Shown here: piece after piece, positions 54,451 to 63,541 of the stretch
Layout: every line of letters starts with the position of its first letter
Numbering within the stretch: position 1 is the stretch's first letter
Assembly: GCF_019090165.1 (NCBI RefSeq)
Contig: NZ_JAHRIB010000147.1
Coordinates: forward strand, 38,530 to 102,529
Source: Streptomyces sp. BV286
GTDB taxonomy: Bacteria > Actinomycetota > Actinomycetes > Streptomycetales > Streptomycetaceae
Reading direction: 5' to 3'
DNA: 64,000 bases
Notes under the pieces: generated by a model
Told to the model about the DNA's origin: nothing
Seen by the model: the letters and a program-made list of their open reading frames with translations, nothing else
Databases searched by the model: none
Made by a program: the position numbers and the translations under genes

Positions 54451-54838
54451 GAAGGGTCCTTCCCTGGAGCGGACGTCGGCCTGTCTGGCTCGGCGACCGG
54501 TTGTGCTGTCCGACAGTGGTCCGTCATGTGTGGACCGTGCCGGGGCGGTGGTCCGCCAAAAGGCGGAGGGAATTTCTGGGATGACGTTTCCCGTGGCCGT
54601 GGCACTGAGGTGCGGTGTCCATCGGCTCGGTGACGCCGGTTCCGGAGCGTGCTCAGCACCGCTCAGCGCGTAGCACCCAATGCATGGCACAAAGCAGTTT
54701 GGGGGGCTCCCGGAAGAATGGTTGTCCCGGACGGGGACGTGAAGCACCTCGCCATGGTGGGGTCGGGTGCAGACTTGAGGTTAACACTACCGGATCCAAC
54801 AAACATTCCCCCTCTCGAAATCCGGCAACACTACGTAG
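54451..54838. other. Long rho leader / thrB 3' region
   Basis: 388 bp without a gene. Seen: a small hairpin TCCGCC-AAAA-GGCGGA (54552-54567), an imperfect palindrome CTGTCCGACAG near 54508, and an AT-rich patch around 54780-54830 that could hold the rho promoter, giving a leader of about 300 bases. A long leader fits Rho autoregulation known in other bacteria, but this is inference. No thrB terminator is obvious. Confidence 0.45.
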
Positions 54839-55768
54839 TCATTGGACGCTGACCGGAGCGAGCGGCAGCACGCTCGCGCCGGTGGCGTCGAGGTCCAGCC
54901 GGTTGGCCGCCCAGCCCTCGCCCGCCAGTCGTGCGACCTTGTCGGCCGCGGCCTCGTCGGCGAGCGCCAGCACGGTGGGACCGGCTCCGGAGATGACCGC
55001 GGGAACCCCGTCGGCACGCAGCCGCTCCACCAGCGCCAGGCTCTCCGGCATGGCCGGGGCGCGGTACTCCTGGTGCAACCGGTCCTCGGTGGCGGGCAGC
55101 AGCAGCTCGGGGCGCCTGGTCAGGGCCTCGACGAGCAGTGCGGCGCGGCCCGCGTTGGTGGCGGCGTCGACGTGCGGGACGGTGCGCGGGAGCAGTCCGC
55201 GGGCGGTCTCGGTCAGCACGGCCTTCCCCGGTACGAAAACCACCGGAACGATGGAATCCGCGGGTTCCATCCTGATCGCGCGCGCCGCTCCGCCCTCCAT
55301 CCAGGACAGCGTGAACCCGCCGAGCAGACAGGCGGCGACGTTGTCGGGATGCCCCTCGATCTCGGTCGCGAGCTCCAGGAGCGCGGTGTCGTCGAGCTTG
55401 GAGTCGCCACCTATGGTCACTGCGCGTGCGGCGACGATGCCGGCGCAGATCGCGGCGGACGAGGAGCCGAGGCCGCGGCCGTGCGGGATGCGGTTGGCGC
55501 AGACGATCTCGAGGCCGCGGGGTTGTCCGCCCAGCAGGTCGAAGGCGGTGCGCAGGGATCGTACGAGGAGGTGACGCTCGTCGCGCGGGAGCGTCTCACT
55601 CCCCTCTCCCGCGATGTCGATGTTCAGCCCGGAGTCGGCCACCCGGACGACCACGTCGTCGTAGAGCCCCAGTGACAGACCCAGGGCGTCGAAGCCCGGG
55701 CCGAGGTTGGCACTGGTGGCGGGGACGCGCACCCGGACGGCGGCGGCGCGGAACGCTGGACCGGCCAT
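54839..55768 (-). CDS. thrB: Homoserine kinase
   Basis: 309 residues from ATG 55768; a longer frame to 55870 is unlikely. GHMP kinase: VPATSANLGPGFDALG, P-loop-like HGRGLGSSSAAICAG (motif 2) and ISGAGPTVLALA (motif 3). It phosphorylates homoserine for threonine synthase. Follows thrC in a hom-thrC-thrB run on the minus strand, with a 229-base gap that could carry a separate promoter. Confidence 0.95.
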   Translation of the reverse strand: MAGPAFRAAAVRVRVPATSANLGPGFDALGLSLGLYDDVVVRVADSGLNIDIAGEGSETLPRDERHLLVRSLRTAFDLLGGQPRGLEIVCANRIPHGRGLGSSSAAICAGIVAARAVTIGGDSKLDDTALLELATEIEGHPDNVAACLLGGFTLSWMEGGAARAIRMEPADSIVPVVFVPGKAVLTETARGLLPRTVPHVDAATNAGRAALLVEALTRRPELLLPATEDRLHQEYRAPAMPESLALVERLRADGVPAVISGAGPTVLALADEAAADKVARLAGEGWAANRLDLDATGASVLPLAPVSVQ

Positions 55769-55997
55769 CGCTCGATGACTCTCCTTGAGCTTGAGCTGCG
55801 AGATTTTCGAAATCCTGCGAGACGTACGGAGAATGCGGAAGACCCGGAGGCCGCAGGGACGGCGCGGCACCGCGGCATATGCGGCGGGCGGGTTCGGTAC
55901 AGCCTATCGAAGGAAGGTTCTGTGGCGACATAGGGCGCACAGGAGGCGCACGATGCGTGTCGTAAGCCCCCTGTGCACCCCCTGTCGGGTGGTGCGG

Positions 55998-57056
55998 TTA
56001 CGCGAGACCGAGGCGCTCGGCCGCGGTCGCCGCGTCGACCGGGACCGTGACCGGCTGCGGGGCGCCCGCGACGGCCCAGTCGGGGTCCTTGAGCCCGTTC
56101 CCGGTCACCGTGCAGACGATGCGCTGCCCCGGGTCGACCTTGCCCTGCTCGGCGGCCTTCAGCAGACCGGCGACGGACGCGGCGGACGCGGGCTCGACGA
56201 AGACACCCTCCTGAGCGGCCAACAGCCGGTAGGCGCGCAGGATCTCACGGTCCGTCACCTCGTCGATGAAGCCGCCCGACTCGTCCCGCGCGGCGAGCGC
56301 GAACTGCCACGAGGCCGGGTTGCCGATGCGGATCGCGGTGGCGATCGTCGAGGGGTCCTTGACGACCTCGCCGCGCACGATGGGCGCGGACCCGGACGCC
56401 TGGAAGCCCCACATCCGCGGGGTGCGTCCGGCGATCTTGTCTGCGGCGTACTCCGTGTACCCCTTCCAGTACGCGGTGATGTTGCCCGCGTTGCCCACCG
56501 GGAGGACATGGATGTCGGGGGCGTCGCCGAGCATGTCGACGATCTCGAAGGCCGCGGTCTTCTGGCCCTCGATACGCACCGGGTTCACCGAATTGACGAG
56601 CGCCACCGGGTAGTTGTCGGAGAGGCTGCGCGCCAGGGTGAGGCAGTCGTCGAAGTTGCCGTCGACCTGGAGGATCTTCGCGCCGTGCACGAGGGCCTGG
56701 CCCATCTTGCCGAGCGCGATCTTGCCCTGCGGGACGAGGACGGCGCAGACCATCCCGGCCCGGACGGCATAGGCGGCCGCGGAGGCAGACGTGTTGCCCG
56801 TCGAGGCACAGATGACCGCCTTCGCGCCCTCCTCCTTCGCCCGCGTGATGGCCATGGTCATACCGCGGTCCTTGAAGGACCCGGTGGGGTTCGCACCCTC
56901 GACCTTGAGGTGGACCTCGCAGCCCGTGCGCTCGGAGAGCACCTGCGCGGGCACGAGCGGCGTACCGCCCTCGCGGAGCGATACGGCCTGCGTGGTGTCC
57001 GATACCGGCAGCCGGTCCCGGTACTCCTCGATGATTCCGCGCCACTGGTGGGTCAT
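55998..57056 (-). CDS. thrC: Threonine synthase
   Basis: 352 residues. PLP fold type II with the Schiff-base Lys in NPTGSFKDRG, STGNTSASAAAYA, PVGNAGNITAYWKG and CTVTGNGLKDPD. It converts phosphohomoserine to threonine. It begins six bases after hom, so they are cotranscribed. Confidence 0.96.
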   Translation of the reverse strand: MTHQWRGIIEEYRDRLPVSDTTQAVSLREGGTPLVPAQVLSERTGCEVHLKVEGANPTGSFKDRGMTMAITRAKEEGAKAVICASTGNTSASAAAYAVRAGMVCAVLVPQGKIALGKMGQALVHGAKILQVDGNFDDCLTLARSLSDNYPVALVNSVNPVRIEGQKTAAFEIVDMLGDAPDIHVLPVGNAGNITAYWKGYTEYAADKIAGRTPRMWGFQASGSAPIVRGEVVKDPSTIATAIRIGNPASWQFALAARDESGGFIDEVTDREILRAYRLLAAQEGVFVEPASAASVAGLLKAAEQGKVDPGQRIVCTVTGNGLKDPDWAVAGAPQPVTVPVDAATAAERLGLA

Positions 57057-57062
57057 TGCTGG

Positions 57063-58364
57063 TTACTCTCCTTCAACCCGCATGATGCTGGCGACACCCC
57101 GCACGGTGTCGAGGTTGCGCAACGCCTCGACGGTCCCGTTGAGGGACGCGTCGGACGCGCGGTGCGTGACGACGACGAGGGAGGCATCGCCGCCTCCGTC
57201 CTGCCGTCCTTGCTGGCGAACCGTATCGATCGACACGCCGTGCTCGGCGAAGACGGTCGCCACCTGGGCGAGAACACCCGGTTTGTCCGCCACGTCGAGG
57301 CTGATGTGGTAGCGGGTCACGACCTCGCCCATGGGCGAGACGGGCAACTGGGCGTACGCCGAGTCGCCGGGCCCTGTCGTGCCGCTGAGCCTGTTGCGGC
57401 ACACGGCCACGAGGTCGCCGAGGACGGCGGACGCCGTGGGGGCACCGCCCGCGCCCGGCCCGTAGAACATGAGCTGCCCCGCGGCGTCCGACTCGACGAA
57501 CACGGCGTTGTACGCGCCGCGCACGGAGGCGAGCGGGTGGCTCAGCGGAATCATCGCGGGATGCACCCGCGCGGTGACCGATCCCCCGTCGGCGGCCCGC
57601 TCACAGATGGCGAGCAGCTTGATGGTGCAGCCCATGGCCTTCGCCGAGGCGAAGTCGGCGGCGGTGACCTCGGTCATGCCCTCGCGGTACACGTCGTCGA
57701 GGCGTACGCGCGTGTGGAAGGCGATGCCGGCGAGGATGGCGGCCTTGGCGGCGGCGTCGAACCCCTCGACGTCGGCGGTGGGATCGGCTTCCGCGTATCC
57801 CAGGGCGGTGGCCTCGTCGAGCGCCTCCTGGTAGCCGGCGCCCGTGGAGTCCATCTTGTCGAGGATGAAGTTGGTGGTTCCGTTGACGATCCCCAGGACC
57901 CGGTTGACCTTGTCGCCGGCGAGGGACTCGCGCAGCGGCCGGATCAGCGGGATGGCACCGGCGACGGCGGCCTCGTAGTAGAGGTCCCTGCCCTGTTCCT
58001 GGGCCAGGGCGTGCAGCGCGGCACCGTCCTGGGCGAGGAGCGCCTTGTTCGCGGAGACGACGGACGCGCCGTGCTCGAACGCGGTGGTGATGAGGGCACG
58101 GGCGGGCTCGATACCGCCGATGACCTCGACGACGACGTCGATGTCGCCCCGTTTGACCAGGGCGGTCGCGTCGGTGGTGACGAGCGCGGGGTCGATGCCC
58201 GCGCGCACCTTGGCGGGCCGCCGCACGGCCACGCCCGCCAGCTCGACGGGGGCACCGATGCGGGCGGCGAGGTCGTCGGCGTGCGTCGTCATGATGCGCG
58301 CCACCTCTGAGCCGACGACCCCACAGCCCAGCAGCGCCACCTTCAGCGGACGCGTACGCATCAT
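57063..58364 (-). CDS. hom: Homoserine dehydrogenase
   Basis: 433 residues from ATG 58364 (GAGG four bases before; ATG 58361 would do equally). NAD(P)-binding LKVALLGCGVVGSEVARIM, VVEVIGGIEPAR, SANKALL, GIVNGTTNFIL with catalytic Lys in the central domain, and an ACT domain in the last 80 residues (YHISLDVADKPGVLAQVA) for feedback control by threonine. First committed step from aspartate semialdehyde to threonine and methionine. Confidence 0.96.
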   Translation of the reverse strand: MMRTRPLKVALLGCGVVGSEVARIMTTHADDLAARIGAPVELAGVAVRRPAKVRAGIDPALVTTDATALVKRGDIDVVVEVIGGIEPARALITTAFEHGASVVSANKALLAQDGAALHALAQEQGRDLYYEAAVAGAIPLIRPLRESLAGDKVNRVLGIVNGTTNFILDKMDSTGAGYQEALDEATALGYAEADPTADVEGFDAAAKAAILAGIAFHTRVRLDDVYREGMTEVTAADFASAKAMGCTIKLLAICERAADGGSVTARVHPAMIPLSHPLASVRGAYNAVFVESDAAGQLMFYGPGAGGAPTASAVLGDLVAVCRNRLSGTTGPGDSAYAQLPVSPMGEVVTRYHISLDVADKPGVLAQVATVFAEHGVSIDTVRQQGRQDGGGDASLVVVTHRASDASLNGTVEALRNLDTVRGVASIMRVEGE

Positions 58365-58468
58365 CCGACCTCGTTTCCTCATACCGTCACGGTGGGACCA
58401 GTCTCACTCACCGGACGGGAGTTTCTGCCCCTCGTCCGGATCGTGAGATGTCTATTTCATTTGTGCGG

Positions 58469-58495
58469 GGGCGGAAGACAGGAGATCTTCCGCCC
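58469..58495 (-). terminator. Hairpin between lysA and hom
   Basis: A 10-bp stem (GGGCGGAAGA with its complement) around CAGGAGA, in the 158-base lysA-hom gap, followed on the minus strand by AT-rich DNA rather than a T-run. It may end lysA transcription or form part of the hom leader. Confidence 0.5.
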
Positions 58496-58522
58496 TCCTC
58501 CGAATGGCTTGTTTCTCTTCCG

Positions 58523-59914
58523 TCAGCCGACGTCGAGACGCAGGAGGTCCTCCTCCGTCTCCCGGCGGACGATCACCCTGGCCTCGCCGTCGCGGACCGC
58601 GACGACGGGCGGACGCAGGGCGTGGTTGTAGTTGCTGGCCATCGAGCGGCAGTACGCACCGGTGGCCGGCACCGCGATGAGGTCACCGGGCGCGAGGTCG
58701 GCGGGCAGGAAGGCGTCCTTCACGACGATGTCGCCACTCTCGCAGTGCTTGCCGACGACGCGCACCAGCATGGGCTCGGCGTCGCTCGTCCGGGAGACGA
58801 GGGCGACGCTGTACTCGGCGTCGTAGAGCGCCGTACGAATGTTGTCGGACATCCCGCCGTCGACGGACACGTAGGTGCGCAGCCCTTCGAGGGGCTTGAT
58901 GGTCCCGACCTCGTACAGCGTGAAGGCAGTGGGCCCGACGATGGCGCGCCCGGGCTCGACGGAGATGCGGGGGGTCCGCAGCCGGGCGGCCTCGCACTCC
59001 CTCGTCACGATCTCCCCGAGGGCCTTGGCGATCTCGTGGGGCTCGCGCGGGTCGTCGTCACTGGTGTAGGCGATGCCGAGCCCACCGCCGAGGTCGATCT
59101 CGGGAAGCTCCACGCCGTGCTCGTCACGGATCTCGGCGAGCAGGGACACCACACGCCGTGCGGCGACCTCGAACCCGGCCATGTCGAAGATCTGCGACCC
59201 GATGTGGGAGTGGATCCCGATGAGCTCGATCCCGTCGAGGGTGAGCGCCCGCCGTACGGCCTCGGCGGCCTGCCCGTCCGCGAGCGCGATCCCGAACTTC
59301 TGGTCCTCGTGCGCGGTGGCGATGAACTCGTGCGTGTGGGCCTCGACGCCGACGGTCACCCGGATCTGCACCCGCTGCCGCTTGCCGAGCGACTGGGCGA
59401 TGTGCGCGACGCGGACGATCTCCTGGAACGAGTCGAGGACGATGCGTCCGACACCGGTCTCGACGGCCCGGGTGATCTCCTCCGTCGACTTGTTGTTGCC
59501 GTGGAAGGCGATGCGGTCGGCGGGCATCCCGGCGGACAGGGCGGTGGTCAGCTCGCCGCCGGAGCAGACGTCGAGGTTGAGGCCTTCCTCGTGCAGCCAG
59601 CGCACGACGGCGCGGGACAGGAATGCCTTGCCGGCGTAGAAGACGTCGGCGTCGTGGCCGAAGGCGGTACGCCAGGCGCGCGCCCGCGCCCTGAAGTCCG
59701 TCTCGTCGACGAAGTAGGCGGGGGTGCCGAACTCCTCGGCGAGCGTGGCCACGTCGATCCCGCCGACGCTGACCGACCCGTCCTCGGTACGGGTGACGGT
59801 CTGGGCCCAGACCTTCGGGTCGAGGGCGTTGAGGTCGGCCGCCGGAGCGGAGTAGTGGCCCTCGGGCAGGACATCGGCGTGACGGGGCCCGGCGGGGTGT
59901 GCGGAACGGCTCAT
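58523..59914 (-). CDS. lysA: Diaminopimelate decarboxylase
   Basis: 463 residues. PLP TIM barrel with Lys in FYAGKAFLS, HGNNKSTEEI, IHSHIGSQIFD, EPGRAIVGPTA and CESGDIVVKD with the Cys and Glu of the active site at the dimer interface. It makes lysine from meso-DAP; Streptomyces peptidoglycan contains LL-DAP, so DAP supply is shared. Follows nrtL after 37 bases. Confidence 0.95.
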   Translation of the reverse strand: MSRSAHPAGPRHADVLPEGHYSAPAADLNALDPKVWAQTVTRTEDGSVSVGGIDVATLAEEFGTPAYFVDETDFRARARAWRTAFGHDADVFYAGKAFLSRAVVRWLHEEGLNLDVCSGGELTTALSAGMPADRIAFHGNNKSTEEITRAVETGVGRIVLDSFQEIVRVAHIAQSLGKRQRVQIRVTVGVEAHTHEFIATAHEDQKFGIALADGQAAEAVRRALTLDGIELIGIHSHIGSQIFDMAGFEVAARRVVSLLAEIRDEHGVELPEIDLGGGLGIAYTSDDDPREPHEIAKALGEIVTRECEAARLRTPRISVEPGRAIVGPTAFTLYEVGTIKPLEGLRTYVSVDGGMSDNIRTALYDAEYSVALVSRTSDAEPMLVRVVGKHCESGDIVVKDAFLPADLAPGDLIAVPATGAYCRSMASNYNHALRPPVVAVRDGEARVIVRRETEEDLLRLDVG

Positions 59915-59951
59915 GTCTGTTGGGCTTTCTCAGAGGTGTGCCAGAGATCTT

Positions 59952-61043
59952 CTACAGATGTTCTGGTGCGTCGATGCCGAGCAGGGTCAGGCCGCCGGCC
60001 AGCACCGTCCCGGCGGCTTCGGCGAGCGCGAGCCGGGCGCGGTGGGCGGCCGAGGGTTTCTCGCCCCCCAGCGGGAGCACGGTGTGCTGGAAGGCGAGCA
60101 GCGCGTCGGCGGTGAGGACGAGATGCCGGGCGAGACGGTCGGGCCCACGGTGCCGCGCCGCGGCGGCGAGGGCATGCGGATACGTGTCGAGGGCGTCGAC
60201 AAGACCGCCGGCGTCCTCCAGTTCCAGTACGCCTCCGTCACCGACCCCGGCCCCGCTCCCGTCTCCTGAGGTGCGGGTGAAGCCGAGATCGGCGGCGTTA
60301 CGCGTGAGGGCCCGGGCGCGGGCGTGGGCGTAGCGGACCCTGAAGAGCGGATTGCTCTCCCGCTGGACGAGGTGCTCGTCGGTGATGCGGGGACGGTCGT
60401 GGGGTGCGGGGTGCAGCAGGGCCCAACGGGCGGCGTCGCGGCCGAGGGGGATGGGGTCCTGGCCGGCGGGGACGGGCCGCACGTTGATCTCGAGGGGGGC
60501 GGGCGAGCCGGGCGTGCCATGGGCGTCGACGGTGACACCGAGAGGCCCTGCCCAGGCCGGATCCGACTCTTCCTCGCAGGACGTATGCACCAGGGCGCCC
60601 TGGGACCGGAGGATCCGGGCGAGGACCTGCCCGGTCACGGCGGCTCGCACCTCACGGGGATGGTGCAGCTGGACCAGCTCACCGGTGGGCCGCGCGGCGT
60701 ACCCGTACGGCTTTCCGCGCTCCCCGCAGCGCAGGATCTCGGCGACCAGGGCCTGGCTCCTGCCGCTGACGCTGATGTTGAGGAAACCGGGCCCGGTGAT
60801 GTCGACCCGCGTCACCCCTGCCGCGTCGAAGAGGTGCGGCCGCAGGATCTCCGCGACCTCGTACGGCGGCCGGCCGGCGGGGCGGGCCAGCTGCAGGGCG
60901 ACGTTCGTGGCGTAGTCACCACGCCCGCCGGGCCCGGGCGGCCCGACCTGCGCCCTCTCCGGTACCGGCACGGAGAGCTCACCGGCATCCACCGCACGGC
61001 GCACGGCGCGCAGAACGGTACGGGAGAGCTCGACGGGGGTCAC
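59952..61043 (-). CDS. nrtL: ArgS-related anticodon-binding protein (NrtL-like), catalytic core missing
   Basis: 363 residues. The N-terminal 110 residues resemble the arginyl-tRNA synthetase additional domain (TPVELSRTVLRAVRRAVDAG, DYATNVALQLARPAGRPPYEVAE, DITGPGFLNISVS). The C-terminal part looks like a DALR anticodon-binding domain (VRYAHARARALTRNAADLGF, with a conserved Tyr/Ala/His cluster). The HIGH and KMSKS class-I catalytic signatures are absent, so it cannot charge tRNA; it is a synthetase paralogue of unknown role. Beside lysA, likely one transcript. Confidence 0.82.
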   Translation of the reverse strand: MTPVELSRTVLRAVRRAVDAGELSVPVPERAQVGPPGPGGRGDYATNVALQLARPAGRPPYEVAEILRPHLFDAAGVTRVDITGPGFLNISVSGRSQALVAEILRCGERGKPYGYAARPTGELVQLHHPREVRAAVTGQVLARILRSQGALVHTSCEEESDPAWAGPLGVTVDAHGTPGSPAPLEINVRPVPAGQDPIPLGRDAARWALLHPAPHDRPRITDEHLVQRESNPLFRVRYAHARARALTRNAADLGFTRTSGDGSGAGVGDGGVLELEDAGGLVDALDTYPHALAAAARHRGPDRLARHLVLTADALLAFQHTVLPLGGEKPSAAHRARLALAEAAGTVLAGGLTLLGIDAPEHL

Positions 61044-61200
61044 GGGACAAGCGTAGGGGAGGAGGGGGGTGGGTAGGCGAACTGGTTTGGGAGAGGGTCC
61101 GGGATGTGGACGGGTGACGCCACTGGAGCCACCTCACGAGCGAGCTCCCTCTTCTCTTCCCCTTCTTCTCTTCTCCCCTTTGCCTTCTCTGCTTCTCCCC

Positions 61201-61299
61201 TGCCTTCTTCCCTCAGCCGCCGGGGCGGCCGGCTGCCTTCTTCCCTCAGCCGCCGGGGCGGCCAGCTGCCTTCTTCCCTCAGCCGCCGGGTCGGCCGGC
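61201..61299. repeat. Three 33-bp tandem repeats at the end of the response-regulator gene
   Basis: Units at 61201-61233, 61234-61266 and 61267-61299, differing at a few positions; the response-regulator stop codon falls in the last unit (61279-61281). A polypyrimidine tract (61145-61200) precedes them. Unit length is 11 codons, so extra units could extend the protein only if the stop were lost. Confidence 0.9.
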
Positions 61300-61761
61300 G
61301 CGTTCTGTCCCGCCGGATCCGTAGAGGCTCTCGGCACTCTCGAAGGAGGCGCCGGAACCACTGCCGGAGCTGGTGGCCGCGGACTCCCGCCGCTCCATCA
61401 ACTGGCGTACGAGCCGCACCAGTTCGGCAGGCTCGAAGGGCTTTGCCAGGAAGGCGTCGACGCCGACGTCGAGGCCGCTCTCGACCTCGTACTGGGTACA
61501 GGCGCTCACGATGGCGATGGGCAGGTTGCGCGTCCGTGGATCGGCCCGGAGCCGGGCGGCGGTACGCAACCCGTCCAGCCGAGGCATGACCACATCCAGG
61601 GTGACGACATCAGGCCGAACCTGGTGAATGACGTCCAGACACTCGACACCGTCGGCCGCGGTCACGACCTCGAAACCCTCCAGCTCGAGGTTGACCCTGA
61701 TCAGCTGCCGGATGACCTTGTTGTCGTCCACAACAAGCACCCGACCCGACGCGCCTGGCAC
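61279..61761 (-). CDS. Receiver-only response regulator
   Basis: 160 residues from GTG 61761 (VPGASGRVLVVDDNKVIRQ), a leaderless-type start; the longer frame to 61815 is not supported. One receiver domain: VVDDNK, phospho-acceptor Asp in VVTLDVVMPRLDG, Ser/Ala in AIVSACTQ and Lys in FLAKPFEP. It then has a Ser/Gly-rich tail and no output domain, which implies signalling through protein partners. No cognate kinase is nearby. Upstream of nrtL by 235 bases. Confidence 0.85.
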   Translation of the reverse strand: MPGASGRVLVVDDNKVIRQLIRVNLELEGFEVVTAADGVECLDVIHQVRPDVVTLDVVMPRLDGLRTAARLRADPRTRNLPIAIVSACTQYEVESGLDVGVDAFLAKPFEPAELVRLVRQLMERRESAATSSGSGSGASFESAESLYGSGGTERAGRPGG

Positions 61762-61796
61762 AAGTCGAGAGTAGGTCGGCGCCCGGGGCCGCGTCC
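61761..61796 (-). promoter_or_regulatory. Leaderless-type promoter of receiver gene
   Basis: On the minus strand TACTCT (61773-61768) is exactly at -12 to -7 from the GTG start at 61761. No Shine-Dalgarno sequence precedes the GTG. The -35 (GGACGC with a 17-base spacer) is weak. Confidence 0.45.
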
Positions 61797-62017
61797 GGCT
61801 TTTGCCCACTTCCACCCCACGCGGGGGACTTCGGGCCCTGCACCGGGGCCCCGTCGGCCGATGGCCGACCCGACGCGCCGCGGCCCCTCAACTCCACGCC
61901 CACAACAAGATCGAACCACCCTCCGACACGCCTCCCCCGACCCCCAAAACCCGTTCATGACGACCCCGAAAGAGCTGGTAGGGTTCTACCCGTCGCCGCA
62001 ATCACAGCGCCCGACAC

Positions 62018-62089
62018 GCCCCCGTAGCTCAGGGGATAGAGCAACGGCCTCCGGAGCCGTGTGCGCAGGTTCGAATCCTGCCGGGGGCA
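62018..62089 (+). tRNA. tRNA-Arg (anticodon CCG)
   Basis: Cloverleaf folds completely: acceptor GCCCCCG/CGGGGGC, D-arm GCTC/GAGC, anticodon stem ACGGC/GCCGT with loop CTCCGGA (anticodon CCG at 62051-62053), T-arm GCAGG/CCTGC with TTCGAAT loop, discriminator A. It reads CGG codons. No encoded CCA. tRNA-Arg genes are common integration sites in actinomycetes. Confidence 0.97.
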
Positions 62090-62108
62090 CCCTGTATGAG
62101 GTGCCCAG

Positions 62109-62146
62109 AGACCCCGCCATCAGCGCTTTCGCTGAGGACGGGGTCT
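62109..62146 (+). terminator. tRNA-Arg terminator
   Basis: Outer 8-bp stem AGACCCCG/CGGGGTCT and inner CAGCG/CGCTG around CTTT, about 20 bases after the tRNA. Confidence 0.8.
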
Positions 62147-62355
62147 TGGCGTTTGTGCAGTCACGTCCCCGAGCTTCCGAACTCGTCCACTCGTTCCGTC
62201 CGCGGACCAGCGGTTGAAGACGGCATCACGGCCTTGCGGTCGTGTTCATGCTTCCCTCTTGCGGTACAGGCTGCCGTGGCGCTCGTCGGCGTCGGCGGAG
62301 CGCTGGGTGGAATCCTGGGTGTGACTCTGGGCGGCGCAGTTGCTCAGCCCGCGTG

Positions 62356-63075
62356 TCAGGGGTGGCTCTTTCGGGTCACCTTGATGACGGGGGACCATGT
62401 GTGTGGCGCTGAACCGTCGGTGAAGGTCGCCTTGGAGTTGAGGTCGTGGCGGCCCGGGGCGAGGTCTGTCAGCCATGCCACCCAGCCACACGCCGTGAAC
62501 GTCGCGGGTTGCGCCGGTAGGTCGAGGAAGTTGTCCGGCGGCAGTTGCACCGCTCGCTGCGGTGCGCAGATTGCGAAGCGTCGCTTCTGGAGATCGACCG
62601 CTTTGCCTCCGTCGGTGGTGAACCGTACCGACTCGGTGGTGGTGCGGAGTGCCTTTCGGGCGCACTCGCGTTGAGCGGGTCCGTCGGCGCCGTACCACGG
62701 AGGCGGCTCGACGTCATCGCAAACCGCCATGATTCCGATGACGAACACCGCTGTCCCTTCCCTCACGGTGCATTTCAGAGGCGGTCCGTCACCGATGGCG
62801 AGGAGTACTTTTCCTGTCCGTCCGATCTTCACGCATCGATCGCCGTTGCCGAACCACGGGTTCTCTGCTGCGGGAAGCGAGAACGTCCTGTACCAGCCCT
62901 CCGCCATGGCGTCTCGTCCGGTCAGTCCGTCCATCTTCTTGCGAGGTTCGACAATGCGTCCTGCGTCCCGGGGTGCGCTGTGCCCCGAAGCGACAGGTAC
63001 GGGACCCAGCTGGACCGCGGCGACCAAGGTCGTGATCAGAACAATCGACCACCTGACGTGGCGCAGTCGTGACAT
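62356..63075 (-). CDS. Secreted protein of unknown function in accessory DNA
   Basis: 239 residues from ATG 63075 with GGGGAG upstream; the frame to 63387 is not real. Signal peptide about 1-33 (basic start, SIVLITTLVAAVQLGPVPVASG), then a beta-rich domain with DAMAEGWYRTFSLPAAENPWFGNGDRC, GKVLLAIGDG, FVIGIMAVCDDVEPPPW, QLPPDNFLDLPA and FTACGWVAWLTDLAPGRHDLNSK, and several Cys residues. It seems to belong to a secreted actinomycete family I cannot name. GC and codon bias are lower than in neighbours, and the IS lies 66 bases upstream. Confidence 0.75.
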   Translation of the reverse strand: MSRLRHVRWSIVLITTLVAAVQLGPVPVASGHSAPRDAGRIVEPRKKMDGLTGRDAMAEGWYRTFSLPAAENPWFGNGDRCVKIGRTGKVLLAIGDGPPLKCTVREGTAVFVIGIMAVCDDVEPPPWYGADGPAQRECARKALRTTTESVRFTTDGGKAVDLQKRRFAICAPQRAVQLPPDNFLDLPAQPATFTACGWVAWLTDLAPGRHDLNSKATFTDGSAPHTWSPVIKVTRKSHP

Positions 63076-63181
63076 GGCACTCTCCCCGGCAGAAACAGTG
63101 TGGCCGGCCGTCCCTGTGCTCGGCCACCCTAGGGGGTACTGAGACGACGTTTCCTTTGGCGAGGAGAGTCGTTGTGTTGGT

Positions 63182-63541
63182 ATGACAAGTCTTGCTGAGC
63201 ATCTGGTCTCGGATGAGTTGTGGGAGCTGTTTCGGCGGGTGGTGCCGGAGACGGTGGTGGTGCGTCCGCAGGGCGGGGGCCGTCGGCGGGCCGGGGACCG
63301 TGAATGCCTGACCGCGATCGTGTTCGTGGCCACGTCGGGCTGTTCCTGGCGGCAGTTGCCGCCGGTGTTCGGGCCAGTCTGGCCCACCGTCTACCGACGT
63401 TTCGCGCGGTGGACTCAGCAGCGTGTGTGGGCTCGCCTGCACCGCGTCATCCTCGATGAACTCGGTGCTCAGGGGGGATTGGACTGGTCACGATTCGCCG
63501 TGGACTCGGTCAGTGTCCGCGCCCTCAAAGGGGGCAGTTGA
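63182..63541 (+). CDS. IS5-family transposase, ORF A
   Basis: 119 residues: helix-turn-helix-type N-terminal half with RRRAGDRECLTAIVFVATSGCSWRQLPPVFG and TVYRRFARWT, ending at AVDSVSVRALKGGS, where the first Asp of the DDE triad is in FAVDSVS. The stop TGA at 63539-63541 is followed by the -1 frame (ORF B). With ORF B, the complete transposase would result from frameshifting over the AAAGGGGGC run (63527-63535). Intact, not decayed. Confidence 0.92.
   Translation: MTSLAEHLVSDELWELFRRVVPETVVVRPQGGGRRRAGDRECLTAIVFVATSGCSWRQLPPVFGPVWPTVYRRFARWTQQRVWARLHRVILDELGAQGGLDWSRFAVDSVSVRALKGGS

Noticed and set aside
62096..62674. 192-codon + strand frame opposite the secreted protein gene
   Set aside because: No ribosome-binding site, no conserved motif, and antisense to a gene with a clear signal peptide.
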